From: Flavobacterium orientale
Lineage (GTDB): Bacteria; Bacteroidota; Bacteroidia; Flavobacteriales; Flavobacteriaceae
Assembly: GCF_014638005.1 (NCBI RefSeq)
Contig: NZ_BMFG01000004.1
Location: forward strand, 1 to 64,000
Direction: 5' to 3'
DNA: 64,000 bases
Shown here in pieces: positions 1 through 7,972 of this stretch. The position numbers and the translations under genes are program-made. Position 1 is the stretch's first letter, and each line of letters opens with the position of its first letter. Under the pieces are notes generated by a model. That model worked only from the letters and a program-made list of their open reading frames with translations, was not told where the DNA came from and searched no databases.

Positions 1-202
1 AGCCAACCAAACAGATTTTGAAGAACACCACAGGGTCAATGCTCTCTTGTCCTTCGTCTCCATAATAATCTTGTGTAGCTTTGTATAAAAACCGAAAGTC
101 AATGGCTTTATCCAACAATCGGTAGAAATTATGCTCTGGAATCAAGTCCTGTAAATGAACTTGATAGAGCATTTTTGGGGTGAGTTCTTTTTTTCCTTGC
201 AT
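1..202 (-). CDS. IS1182-like transposase, N-terminal part (runs off left edge)
   Basis: This is the first 67 codons of a transposase starting at ATG 202. It begins MQGKKELTPKMLYQVHLQDL and continues with a segment rich in aromatic and acidic residues (NFYRLLDKAIDF, YGDEGQESIDPVVFFK). That pattern is the DUF772-type N-terminal domain of IS1182/IS5-group DDE transposases, which directs binding to the element ends. The catalytic domain lies beyond the window. Whether the copy is intact cannot be judged. It faces away from the plus-strand gene fragment that follows. Confidence 0.7.
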   Translation of the reverse strand, partial: MQGKKELTPKMLYQVHLQDLIPEHNFYRLLDKAIDFRFLYKATQDYYGDEGQESIDPVVFFKICLVG

Positions 203-278
203 GACTAAAAATACAAAAAGTGAATCTTTTTTGCAAGATTTTTTTGGTATATTTGGGGAGTTGTGCAACAAGCACAAC
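1..278 (-). mobile_element. End of an IS1182-like insertion sequence
   Basis: The stretch holds the 5' part of a transposase gene reading out of the left edge, plus about 75 bases upstream of it. Beyond those bases lies a small perfect inverted repeat, GTTGTGC-aacaa-GCACAAC at 260-278, which is probably at or near the terminal repeat of the element. Immediately beyond it the reading frame of a carbohydrate-active enzyme C-terminus begins. The other end of the element is outside the window, so the exact boundary and target duplication cannot be fixed. The family assignment rests on the transposase N-terminus only. Confidence 0.6.
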
Positions 279-416
279 AGTCGTGCGTCGGGTAAAAACT
301 TAGTAGTACCCGGTAACTTACAAGGGAATTGGACGAATGCATTAAACAATCAAAATATTACCTTAACAGGGAATCTTGAGCTTACTGCACACGATTATTT
401 GATTTTGAAGAAATAA
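279..416 (+). pseudogene. C-terminal remnant of an alpha-amylase/alpha-glucosidase-type gene cut by the IS
   Basis: About 45 codons ending at TAA 414-416 encode a beta-rich tail with the elements NLVVPGNLQGNWTNAL, an ITLTGNLELT strand and a final HDYLILKK. This matches the usual end of the C-terminal beta-sandwich domain of GH13 alpha-amylases in Bacteroidota (a 'v.lP..l.G.w.d.l' strand pair ending in 'Yl.lkk'). No start codon or upstream domain exists, because the IS end abuts the fragment. The reading is that the IS split the gene and the remaining part lies left of the window. The family call is by pattern only. The open frame can be extended back to 180, but those extra codons are IS sequence. 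Confidence 0.55.
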
Positions 417-454
417 CAGTAAATTTACTTTCCTAATTTTTAGATAGAAATTAA

Positions 455-946
455 GTGACCGACAATTTGAGAATAATAAAAACATCAGCATTGGGTGAGC
501 AAGAAAAAATCCAACTGTTTGATTTGTGGAACACTGAATATCCCGAGCAACTTTCCTACCAAGATCAGTCTGAATTGGATACTTATTTGTTGAAATTAGG
601 TCCTACTACTCATTTTTTGTTACAAAATGACATAGGAATTATAATGGGTTGGGCCTTTTCTTTTGTACGAGATAATCAAAAATGGTTTGCCATTATTCTA
701 TCCGAAAAAGTGCAACGTAAAGGGTTTGGAAAAAAATTGCTTGATCTGCTTAAACAATCGGAAGCGTTGTTATATGGATGGGTAATCGATCATTCTAAGG
801 ATAAGAAAAGAAATGGAAATCCGTATCTTTCTCCCCTTTCTTTTTATAAAAAATGTGATTTTGTAGCACTTGAAGAAGAACGACTTGAACTTGATACAAT
901 CTCTGCAGTGAAAATAAAATGGATTGCTACTGATACAATTGCTTGA
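455..946 (+). CDS. GNAT-family N-acetyltransferase
   Basis: The 163-residue protein has the size of a single GNAT domain. The acetyl-CoA pyrophosphate-binding signature QRKGFG (Q/R-x-x-G-x-G) lies at residues 87-92, after a strand (WFAIILSEKV) and before an alpha helix, as in the fold. A C-terminal SFYKKCDF segment corresponds to the usual 'YeKlGF' motif. The substrate cannot be predicted. The start used is GTG at 455, since no in-frame ATG lies nearby before the conserved region. The downstream lipoprotein gene follows after 49 bases on the same strand and may be cotranscribed. Confidence 0.75.
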   Translation: MTDNLRIIKTSALGEQEKIQLFDLWNTEYPEQLSYQDQSELDTYLLKLGPTTHFLLQNDIGIIMGWAFSFVRDNQKWFAIILSEKVQRKGFGKKLLDLLKQSEALLYGWVIDHSKDKKRNGNPYLSPLSFYKKCDFVALEEERLELDTISAVKIKWIATDTIA

Positions 947-995
947 TGAAAGTACTACTTCTTCCCTTACAACTACTACCTTATTCTACTGTCAT

Positions 996-1613
996 ATGAA
1001 TAAATACTTTTTTATTATACTGTTGGTTTTAGCTTCCTGTCAATCAAAGATTGATTCCAATACGGTTGTTGGGATTCAGCCTTATGAAGGTTTTCCAAAA
1101 GAGAAAACAGATACCATTGCCCACACTATTGCTACTTTTTATACTGTAAAAACAGTGATTTTACCGGAGCTACCACTCCCGAAAAATGCTTTCATTCAAG
1201 TAAAATCGGCAAGATACCGAGCTGACAGTTTGATACGGATACAACAACGTGAAAAAGCGGCAAATCTGGATTATATTATTGGAGTAACCCATAAAGATAT
1301 TTCTGTTACCAAAAAAGGGAAAGACGGCAAGGTCAAACAACCATCGAGTAACTACTCCGATTGGGGAATTATGGGTTTGGCTTATTGTCCGGGAAACAGT
1401 TGTATTGTTTCTACCTTCCGAATCCAACACCCTAGTACCGAAAAACACTTTACACGCTTAAAGAAAGTGGCCGTTCATGAATTTGGTCATAATTTGGGAT
1501 TACCTCATTGTGCCGATAAAACCTGTGTGATGACGGATGCTGTTGAAAGTGTGGCAACAATTGATAAAGCTCAATTGGCTTTGTGTAAAAGTTGTGTTTC
1601 CAAATTAAAGTAA
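996..1613 (+). CDS. Archaemetzincin-like zinc metalloprotease, predicted lipoprotein
   Basis: The protein has 205 residues from ATG 996. That start gives a clean lipoprotein signal, with a hydrophobic stretch ending in the lipobox LASC at Cys15. An upstream in-frame start at 924 would bury this signal. The metzincin zinc site HEFGHNLGLPH occupies residues 161-171. It is followed by the second, structural zinc site typical of archaemetzincins (peptidase M54): Cys172, Cys177, Met179, then Cys197 and Cys200 (CKSC). The family is thought to be an aminopeptidase or protease. Lipidation implies action in the periplasm or at a membrane, unlike the cytosolic archaeal members. A hairpin terminator follows. 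Confidence 0.82.
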   Translation: MNKYFFIILLVLASCQSKIDSNTVVGIQPYEGFPKEKTDTIAHTIATFYTVKTVILPELPLPKNAFIQVKSARYRADSLIRIQQREKAANLDYIIGVTHKDISVTKKGKDGKVKQPSSNYSDWGIMGLAYCPGNSCIVSTFRIQHPSTEKHFTRLKKVAVHEFGHNLGLPHCADKTCVMTDAVESVATIDKAQLALCKSCVSKLK

Positions 1614-1614
1614 A

Positions 1615-1638
1615 AAAGGACACGTTTCCATGTCCTTT
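1615..1638. terminator. Bidirectional hairpin terminator between the M54 and osmC genes
   Basis: An inverted repeat AAAGGACA (1615-1622), an 8-base loop, and TGTCCTTT (1631-1638) lies between two convergent genes. It has A-rich sequence on the left and T-rich sequence on the right of the stem. It probably ends transcripts from both sides. Confidence 0.6.
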
Positions 1639-1659
1639 AGTTGTATGCTTGTCCTTTGT

Positions 1660-2070
1660 TTAATTCAATGTAAACTCAACAGATATTGCGGTATCCAATA
1701 GTTTAGAAATCGGGCAGTTTAGTTCGGCATCTTTTACCAATTCGGCAAATTTTTCTTCAGAGATGTCTGCCACAGTGGCTTTTAACACCAAATGTGATTG
1801 GGTTACCGCACCATTTTCAAACGTTACTTGTCCTTCCGTTTGCAATTCTTCCGGCGGAAAACCTGCTTCGGTAAGATTGAAACTCAACTTCATGGTAAAA
1901 CAACCTGCGTGAGCGGCTGCAATCAATTCTTCGGGATTGGTTCCGATACCTTCTTCAAATCGCGATCCAAACGAATATTGGGTTTTGTTTAAAACAGTGC
2001 TTTGTGTGGTTAAATGGCCTTTGCCTTCTTTACCTGTGCCGTTCCATACGGCTGTTGCTTTTCTTTTCAT
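1660..2070 (-). CDS. osmC: OsmC/Ohr-family peroxiredoxin
   Basis: The 136-residue protein has the full length of an OsmC protein. OsmC enzymes reduce organic hydroperoxides with two cysteines. Here Cys57 lies in the conserved helix segment AAHAGCFTMKL and Cys119 in LNCPISKLL. The N-terminal beta part (ATAVWNGTGKEGKG, FSFGSRFEEG-like) and the 'GTNPEELIAAAHAGCF' block fit the OsmC subgroup better than Ohr. It acts in the cytosol in oxidative stress defence. It is convergent with the metalloprotease gene and monocistronic by context. Confidence 0.9.
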   Translation of the reverse strand: MKRKATAVWNGTGKEGKGHLTTQSTVLNKTQYSFGSRFEEGIGTNPEELIAAAHAGCFTMKLSFNLTEAGFPPEELQTEGQVTFENGAVTQSHLVLKATVADISEEKFAELVKDAELNCPISKLLDTAISVEFTLN

Positions 2071-2321
2071 TTTTAGTTGTATTTGGTGATAGCCAAATTT
2101 AAAAAAAGATAATTTGATTTATGGTAAGATTATCTTAAATGATTGATACGAATTGGTGTTAATTCACTAAAAGAAGTTTCAACCGAATAACTACATAGTA
2201 TTTAAATAAAGTTGAAGTCTCTTCGCTTTATTTTAGTAGACATAGCTATACAATGTAGTTTTCAGTTTGAGACAAAACCTGATGAATCAAAAGTTCATTT
2301 GGTTATGAGGTTACTTTTAAA

Positions 2322-3335
2322 TTAATTTACTTTAGCTTTCTCATAGAGCTCCGATAGACCCACAGTTAAAAATTCTTTCAGAAGTCGGGAAGTCTCTTTT
2401 TTATATAATTCGCCATCACAAGTCACCGAATGCGAGGCGGCTAAAGATTTATCTGTTGTAACATACACATAATTCGCCCAATTTGGAATATTGGTTGCTT
2501 GAGCTTGAGTAGTTTCACTAAATTTTTCATCTTTGAATACAGGAGCCTCAATCGGAATACTTTTCTTTAACACATTTTCAATTGCGGCGGTTGCGGCTGT
2601 AAACGTTTTTCCGTAGCTGAAGCTCACTTTTGACATATCCATGGAAGGACCCGGTGTAACATCAACTTTAAAATTTACTTTCCCTTTTACATTAGATATT
2701 TTAAGCAATTCCGAACGGAATACTTTCATATCAATAAAATCAAAGGTAAACGAAACATTCGCAATAATGGCGTCGCCCAATTCTTTTGAAAGTGCCGGTG
2801 AGCGGTCGAATACTGTTGTTCGTTCTTTTCCGGATTTCTTTTCACCCGGTACAAAATAATCAAAACCTGCAGGGGTAACCCTTACGAATCCTGTTGCTTC
2901 TGCACTACTTAATTCGCCTCCCGATTTTCTGGTCCAACTACTGTAAAGATCCGTTTTTGCTGCAACGTCAGGCGAAACAATTTCAAAACCTTTGCTGATT
3001 AAATCATTTTTAAAATACTCGTATGCCTGATTGGTGATTTCTAAAAAATCATCACTGTCTACACCATATAAGGCAACACCCATGGCTGTTTTGGTACCGG
3101 AATGAACCCTGCCAAAGCTTTCGCCGCCGGTAGTAGACGCTTCAGCACTTCCAAATACTTCAAAATAAACATTAAAACTATTGATGAAAACCTTTTTTGG
3201 GGCACTTTTAAATTTGGCTTGATTAAATCCATTGCCGCCGCCGGTCTCTTTGTCGGTGATTGTTTGCGAAAAGCCGTTAAATGATAGTGTAAAAGTGAAC
3301 AATAACAATGCAATTGTGTAACTAGTTTTTTTCAT
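2322..3335 (-). CDS. Secreted protein of unknown function
   Basis: The 337-residue protein begins with a signal peptide (KK start, hydrophobic core, cleavage expected after GFSQ near residue 24). I do not recognise a family. It is rich in Ser, Thr, Lys and Phe. A glycine-rich GGGNGF precedes a strand-rich domain (VFINSFNVYFEVFG), and a helical C-terminus (SRLLKEFLTVGLSELYEKAK) ends the protein. No lipobox and no T9SS tail are visible, so it is likely periplasmic. It stands alone, with about 250 bases before osmC and about 300 bases of upstream sequence. It could be a Bacteroidota-specific lineage protein. Confidence 0.7.
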   Translation of the reverse strand: MKKTSYTIALLLFTFTLSFNGFSQTITDKETGGGNGFNQAKFKSAPKKVFINSFNVYFEVFGSAEASTTGGESFGRVHSGTKTAMGVALYGVDSDDFLEITNQAYEYFKNDLISKGFEIVSPDVAAKTDLYSSWTRKSGGELSSAEATGFVRVTPAGFDYFVPGEKKSGKERTTVFDRSPALSKELGDAIIANVSFTFDFIDMKVFRSELLKISNVKGKVNFKVDVTPGPSMDMSKVSFSYGKTFTAATAAIENVLKKSIPIEAPVFKDEKFSETTQAQATNIPNWANYVYVTTDKSLAASHSVTCDGELYKKETSRLLKEFLTVGLSELYEKAKVN

Positions 3336-3634
3336 GTAACTAAAATTTTATTTTCTTACTCGTTTGGCTTTTCAGTAACGCCTCGTTTTTATTGTGGTTT
3401 CTGAACTCCACTTTTCAATTCATTTTGTCGTTTATTCCTCTTGCTTTTGATTCAATTATTTTTTTTAATAATTTATTTGGGCAAGAATAGTAAATCAACT
3501 TTGTAAATTTGATAAATGATTGAAAGTGAAACAATAGGGCATTTGCCTTATAAATGTTTTAGGAAGTGTAAGAGAGAAAAGTGTAGGTTTTTAAAAGAAT
3601 AGAGTTACAATTATTGATTGGTATTTTTAATAGC
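3336..3634. other. Non-coding stretch, upstream region of the secreted protein gene
   Basis: About 300 AT-rich bases lie between the divergent end of the aromatic cluster and the secreted-protein start at 3335. I see no convincing reading frame, RNA gene or operator. The promoter of the minus-strand gene should lie here, but no clear TAnnTTTG box could be fixed. Confidence 0.4.
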
Positions 3635-3666
3635 AAAAAGCATCGGTTTATTGCCGATGCTTTTTT
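3635..3666 (-). terminator. Rho-independent terminator of the aromatic cluster
   Basis: A hairpin AAAAAGCATCGG / CCGATGCTTTTT with a 7-base loop has uniform A and T tracts on either side. It stands at the distal end of the minus-strand gene cluster. It overlaps the last codons of the small predicted membrane protein gene. Confidence 0.75.
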
Positions 3667-3803
3667 AGTTTTACTATAATAATAAACGTTATGATGAGTA
3701 TAGGAATGGAAAATGCAAAATAGATTCCGTATGTTCGGAGCATTACAATTCCTATTACTAGAAATAAGGAAAAAGCGATACTATATTTTAAGAATTTTAT
3801 CAA
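3648..3803 (-). CDS. Small two-helix membrane protein (51 aa), translationally coupled candidate
   Basis: A 51-codon frame starts with TTG at 3803. Its first bases overlap the TGA stop of the maleate isomerase gene (TTGA overlap), and TAA lies at 3648-3650 inside the terminator stem. The product has two hydrophobic helices, about residues 5-22 (SIAFSLFLVIGIVM) and 26-46 (GIYFAFSIPILIITFIIIV), and a basic tail KLKKHRQ. An open, strongly hydrophobic frame with charged ends, fitted exactly between the upstream stop and the terminator, argues that it is real. The TTG start and the lack of a recognised family keep this tentative. Confidence 0.42.
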   Translation of the reverse strand: MIKFLKYSIAFSLFLVIGIVMLRTYGIYFAFSIPILIITFIIIVKLKKHRQ

Positions 3804-4546
3804 TAGTTTCCATTCAATAATTCGCCACCAATACTTGATTTGGCCTCAATACCCAATTTTTTCATCATTTCATAAGTGGTACAAACTGCTGCTGACGTTA
3901 CAGGAATACCACATTCCGCTTGAATCATATCAATTGCTTCCAAGGATGGCATTTGAACGCAAGCAGAAACCACTAAAACGTCCACATCAGTTAAATCCAA
4001 TTGTTTGTAGATTTCTAATAAGTTCATTGGATTTTGTGCGGCTACTTCTAAATTATCCGGAATTTCAAGTGCGATGCTTTCTTTTACTTTGAATCCTTGG
4101 TGTTCGATATAATCTACTACCATATTGGTCAAAGGACGCATGTAAGGTGTTATGATTGAGATTTGTTTGGCACCCAAAACTTTCAACCCGTTGATCAATG
4201 CTCCTGCAGAAGTGACGATAGGCGTAGGGAAGTCGTTGGCAATAGTTTCCTGATGTAGATTCACTTCCGAAACGCAATGGTAGCCTCGACCCATGCTCAT
4301 GATGGCGACCAAGCACGCATAACCCATAACATCAACATGAGCATCCGATAATTCTTGGGCACATTTCAGGCTCATGGCATCCATGGCTTCTAGTTCTTCT
4401 TTGGTTACTTTTTTCATTCGCATTCTGCTGGAATGAAAGGTGAAACGTTCAGGTAAAATGGTTTCCCTAGCTCTGAAAATAGCAGGGATTTCGGTTTCCA
4501 TGGTGATGTTGGAGGAGGGGACGATTTGGCCTATTCTGTATTTCAT
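3800..4546 (-). CDS. Maleate cis-trans isomerase
   Basis: The protein has 248 residues from ATG 4546; a GTG at 4567 would add seven residues that look like leader sequence. It belongs to the Asp/Glu racemase superfamily. The N-terminal PSSNITMETE matches the maleate isomerase substrate-carboxylate loop. The two catalytic cysteines are Cys78 (GYACLVA) and Cys196 (SACVQM), 118 residues apart as in NicE-type enzymes. It turns maleate into fumarate for the TCA cycle. Arylmalonate decarboxylase is a relative but has only one of the cysteines. In this cluster it would act on maleate released by the FAA-family hydrolase, possibly after an amidase step. Confidence 0.85.
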   Translation of the reverse strand: MKYRIGQIVPSSNITMETEIPAIFRARETILPERFTFHSSRMRMKKVTKEELEAMDAMSLKCAQELSDAHVDVMGYACLVAIMSMGRGYHCVSEVNLHQETIANDFPTPIVTSAGALINGLKVLGAKQISIITPYMRPLTNMVVDYIEHQGFKVKESIALEIPDNLEVAAQNPMNLLEIYKQLDLTDVDVLVVSACVQMPSLEAIDMIQAECGIPVTSAAVCTTYEMMKKLGIEAKSSIGGELLNGNY

Positions 4547-4561
4547 TTTGTATAATTTTTT

Positions 4562-4682
4562 GAACACAGATTGAAAGAATCTGAGAAATTTTAAAAATCT
4601 ATATTAGTTTTTGTAATTGTTTTTTTTTGAACACAGATTTAAGAAATTTTTAAAATTATTATAATTTCTAAAATCTGTGTTC
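4562..4682. repeat. Intergenic palindromic repeat, GAACACAGATT family
   Basis: A near-perfect palindrome at 4629-4682 begins GAACACAGATTT, runs through AGAAATT / AATTTCT arms and ends AAATCTGTGTTC. A degenerate partial copy starts at 4562. The same motif recurs at 14932-15101 at the other end of the cluster. It lies between the FAA-hydrolase and maleate isomerase genes, so an RNA crossing this junction would fold into a long hairpin. Confidence 0.7.
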
Positions 4683-4687
4683 TACAT

Positions 4688-5596
4688 TTAAATTTCTTTC
4701 ACTGTATTAATTATCGTTCCAATGCCTTCCACAGTTGCTTCTACAACATCGCCATCCCACATCCATTCTTGTGGATTGCGGCCGGCACCAACTCCTGCGG
4801 GTGTTCCTGTTGCGATAATGTCGCCGGGTTCTAGGGTGAAAACGGTGCTTAAATCTTCAATTAAAGCATTGATGTTGAATAATAAGAATTTGGTATTGGA
4901 ATTTTGTTTTTCCACGCCATTTACTTTTAAGGATAAATTCAAGTTATGTGGATCCGGAATTTCATCTTTTGTTACCAAATACGGTCCCATTGGTGCAAAC
5001 GTGTCTTGTCCTTTAGAAACAATCCATTGGCCTTCACGGCGGCAATCACGTGCTGAAATATCGTTGATAACCGTATAGCCAAAAACATAATCCAACGCTT
5101 CTTTGTTTGGAACATATTTTCCGTGTTTTCCAATAACTACAGCCAATTCTACTTCCCAATCTAACTGTTGTGTCAACTTAGGATTCATCAAAATATTGGT
5201 ATTTGGCCCCGTAACTGTTGTTGGCGGTTTAGAAAAGATGATTGGTTTTTGAGGTAATTTTCCGGTAGTATCTAACGTTCTGGCACTTTCTGCCACGTGT
5301 TCGGTATAATTCAAACCAATTCCGATAATGTTTTTTCTCGGACGTTGAATAGGAGCGAGGATTTCCACTTCCTCGAAAGTATATCCGATTTGCTCGAAGT
5401 CGATTTCTCTGGTTTCATTGATCATTTCGGTGATTTCTTCGATGATTTCATAACCCATGTCAATCAAATCCAACATATCAATTGGAAGAGGAAAATTGGA
5501 TATTTCGCCAAAATCTTCCATATCAATGATGCGATTGTTGTGTAAAAAACCTAAGCGAGGTTCGGTGTGTTTTGTTTTGTAGGTGAGTAGTTTCAT
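4688..5596 (-). CDS. Fumarylacetoacetate hydrolase-family protein, likely maleylpyruvate or fumarylpyruvate hydrolase
   Basis: The 302-residue FAH-fold enzyme has a small N-terminal domain (1-80) and a catalytic domain from about residue 90 (GIGLNYTEHVAE). Metal ligands appear as Glu148 and Glu150 (DWEVELAVV) and Asp179 (INDISARD). Family members cleave C-C bonds of 1,3-diketo acids. The next gene is a gentisate-type dioxygenase and no maleylpyruvate isomerase is present. Direct cleavage of maleylpyruvate, or its amide analogue, to pyruvate plus maleate or maleamate is therefore likely, and the adjacent maleate isomerase supports this. Substrate stereochemistry cannot be read from sequence. 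Confidence 0.82.
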   Translation of the reverse strand: MKLLTYKTKHTEPRLGFLHNNRIIDMEDFGEISNFPLPIDMLDLIDMGYEIIEEITEMINETREIDFEQIGYTFEEVEILAPIQRPRKNIIGIGLNYTEHVAESARTLDTTGKLPQKPIIFSKPPTTVTGPNTNILMNPKLTQQLDWEVELAVVIGKHGKYVPNKEALDYVFGYTVINDISARDCRREGQWIVSKGQDTFAPMGPYLVTKDEIPDPHNLNLSLKVNGVEKQNSNTKFLLFNINALIEDLSTVFTLEPGDIIATGTPAGVGAGRNPQEWMWDGDVVEATVEGIGTIINTVKEI

Positions 5597-5629
5597 TTTT
5601 AGAGTTTCTGAGGTGCAAAGGTACTGAGA

Positions 5630-6814
5630 TTATTGTTCTATTTTTACTGTTTTGGTTTCCGTTGTTTCTTTTGATTTTACTTCTAATTCATAAGATTCTA
5701 TATTTTTTCTGAATTCTTTGATTTTTACTACGTCACAAAATTCCATTTCATTGATAATAAAAGAATCCACTCGGATGATTTCGTCACCATAGTTCAAGAT
5801 ATCTTTAAAAGCGGCATCCCAAACAAATCCAATTGAATATTTGGTATCAATCAATGTTGCCGAATAAACAGGTGGTTTTTCGGTTAAAGCAATTTTTTCT
5901 GTCGCTTCAAAATAGAATTTTTTGTTGATGAAATCAATGATAATATCGCCATGTAATAATAAATCCAATCCGATTCTGGAATTGTTGTCATCGGTTGTAT
6001 TGGCAATTAGATTTTCAAATGTGGTTTGATTTAATTTATAAAAAGGAGTCCTAAATAGGATTTGTTCTTTTTCAGGAGCTGAACCAAATAAGCCAATACC
6101 ACTGGAACCGGTAGCTCGAGCTAATTCTTCAAATACGTTTTCATTGGATAAAATACCGAAAGCACGATTTGACATTTCATAAAAACCATCCATTCCGGTA
6201 TCAATAAGCACATCTTCAGTAACTTTTTTTTGACTTTTAGCATTGAAATTAATCGTAACATAAGGTGATTTTTGCTCTCCAAATAATTTTAACTTTGTAG
6301 GTTTGGCAGTCGTATTCAGATTTTTGATTTTATCTGTAATGGTAATTTTTTTATCTTTTAAACTGATTTTAACTATCGAATTTTGAAATAAATTACTACC
6401 AATAAAACCATCCATTTGGTAACATTTCAAAATAAAATGATTGTCTAAATCACTGACTAAAGCTACATTGTTTTCAAAATTAAGTTTGCCGATTTGAATG
6501 GAGTTGACCGAAACCAATTCCATCGTATCACTTTTGTTATTCGCATCTGAGACATTTATTTTTAAGGAATTTTGAATGTTAAGTTCATTTAGTACTCTTT
6601 TTGATATGACATTTGGAGCTCCGGTGTCTAATAAAAAACGATAGGTTTTGTTGTTAATCACCACCGGTAACATTATTTTATTATTTACCAATTCGAAACT
6701 AATCTCTTCGTAATAGTGCTTTTGGTTTATTTTACCTTGGTCAAAGGCTATTTTTTGGGAAACTACTAGTCCGGAAATGAATAAAAAGAGTAAAGTAATA
6801 TATAACTTATTCAT
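5630..6814 (-). CDS. Secreted retropepsin/pepsin-like aspartyl protease
   Basis: The 394-residue protein has a signal peptide (cleavage near VVSQ, residue 20). Two catalytic motifs are visible: FLLDTGAPNV in the first half and VLIDTGMDG about 140 residues later. This suggests two aspartyl-protease lobes in one chain. A second hydrophobic-hydrophobic-glycine signature (DGFIGSNLF, SRIGLDLLL) follows each lobe. The last ~80 residues look like a PDZ-like tail (YGDEIIRVDSF). It is likely periplasmic. It sits 10 bases before the dioxygenase stop and 33 bases upstream of the FAA-hydrolase gene, so it is cotranscribed with catabolic genes although no pathway role is apparent. Confidence 0.8.
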   Translation of the reverse strand: MNKLYITLLFLFISGLVVSQKIAFDQGKINQKHYYEEISFELVNNKIMLPVVINNKTYRFLLDTGAPNVISKRVLNELNIQNSLKINVSDANNKSDTMELVSVNSIQIGKLNFENNVALVSDLDNHFILKCYQMDGFIGSNLFQNSIVKISLKDKKITITDKIKNLNTTAKPTKLKLFGEQKSPYVTINFNAKSQKKVTEDVLIDTGMDGFYEMSNRAFGILSNENVFEELARATGSSGIGLFGSAPEKEQILFRTPFYKLNQTTFENLIANTTDDNNSRIGLDLLLHGDIIIDFINKKFYFEATEKIALTEKPPVYSATLIDTKYSIGFVWDAAFKDILNYGDEIIRVDSFIINEMEFCDVVKIKEFRKNIESYELEVKSKETTETKTVKIEQ

Positions 6815-6824
6815 TTAAATAAGG

Positions 6825-7934
6825 TTAATTAACAGATTGATTTCCATTATTTTCGGAATATATTTTTTCCTGATACAAACCTAAACCTTCAATCACCGGT
6901 AAGTCATTAAAAGAAAATAAACAGGCATCTTCCGAGTCTGAAAGATTATGATGTTCATGCCAAGCCCAAGACGGCACACAGAAAATATCTCTTTCCTTCC
7001 AATCAAAACGTTGCCCGTTGATAATGGAATAGCCTTTTCCTTTGGCACATTGATAAACGAACGAACCCGTATGTCGGTGTGCCTTTCCACTAAAACCAGC
7101 AGGTAATAATTGCATCGAAGCTCCCATGGTTTGCATCACGTGACCACCCGTTAACGGATTGGAATATTTCATGAAAATCCCATCAAATGGATTGACTTCA
7201 TTTACTTTTTGAGCTGCCACTAAAGCAGGATAGACGTTAGACCACGAGTATTTGAATAATGGTGAATACGGTTTGTCCCAAGATTTATCCGCAGGAATGA
7301 GTCCTGCACAACCGTAAGTTATTGGTGAATAGTTTAACGGAGCTACTACTTCCTGTTTGCCATCATATACAGCGTAATCATTAGCTTCCAAGGCATTTAC
7401 AAGCGGAATATCGAGACCGTCTTGCCAAATGCAGGTTTTCCCGCCTTCTTCCACGCCGTGTTCGTGCCAAGTGGAATTTGGAGTAATCACAAAATCGTTG
7501 ACTTCCAACATTATTTTATTGCCATCTACGACGGTATATCCTTTTTCGCCTTCCATAATAAAACGCAGGGCAGAAGCACGATGTCGATGAGCCGACGTGA
7601 ATTCACCCGGACGGGTAACTTGAATTCCGGTGTATAACCAACCCACAGCGGCGGCAACGTCTTTTCGTTTGTCGTTAACCAAATACACCACACGTCTTCC
7701 GGCTTGTTCGGGAGTAACGAGTTCGGATGATTTGAGTACCAAAGATCGTAAATCATCATATTTCCACAACATGGGAACAGAATTAGCACGAGGTTCCCAA
7801 GGCTCAATATCATTGGCAACTGTCCATAATGCACCGGCTCCTAAATCTTCCAATTCTTTGTAATAGGCTTTTAGTTCATCAGAATCTTGAACTCTAGCTC
7901 TACCGTATACGTCGTCTGAATGTTTTGCGTCCAT
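6825..7934 (-). CDS. Gentisate 1,2-dioxygenase-type bicupin ring-cleavage dioxygenase
   Basis: The 369-residue protein has the length and two-cupin plan of gentisate 1,2-dioxygenases. The first cupin has His116 and His118 (AHRHRASALRF) and the WHEHG motif at 156-160. The second has His286 and His288 (AHRHTGSF) and WHEHH at 325-329, so both retain Fe(II) ligand sets. It would open the ring between carboxyl-bearing C1 and C2 of gentisate or a 5-hydroxy-2-substituted benzoate. Relatives act on gentisate, salicylate, 1-hydroxy-2-naphthoate or 5-hydroxyanthranilate, and the exact substrate is open. The CoA ligase, 5-hydroxylase and thioesterase of this cluster would provide a 5-hydroxylated 2-substituted benzoate. 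Confidence 0.82.
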   Translation of the reverse strand: MDAKHSDDVYGRARVQDSDELKAYYKELEDLGAGALWTVANDIEPWEPRANSVPMLWKYDDLRSLVLKSSELVTPEQAGRRVVYLVNDKRKDVAAAVGWLYTGIQVTRPGEFTSAHRHRASALRFIMEGEKGYTVVDGNKIMLEVNDFVITPNSTWHEHGVEEGGKTCIWQDGLDIPLVNALEANDYAVYDGKQEVVAPLNYSPITYGCAGLIPADKSWDKPYSPLFKYSWSNVYPALVAAQKVNEVNPFDGIFMKYSNPLTGGHVMQTMGASMQLLPAGFSGKAHRHTGSFVYQCAKGKGYSIINGQRFDWKERDIFCVPSWAWHEHHNLSDSEDACLFSFNDLPVIEGLGLYQEKIYSENNGNQSVN

Positions 7935-7972
7935 CTCTTATAATCTTAATACTTAATACTTCAATCTTACTA
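7935..7972. repeat. TATTAAG-type short intergenic repeat, junction 1
   Basis: The dioxygenase-nitrilase junction carries the inverse of the motif AGTAGTAAGATTGAAGTATTA. The same family occurs at 8960-9023 and 10031-10072, that is, at three gene junctions of this cluster. Confidence 0.6.

Noticed and set aside
180..416. 78-codon open frame as a complete gene
   Set aside because: Its first ~33 codons are antisense to the transposase start and IS end; only the tail looks like protein, and that is the end of a longer interrupted gene.
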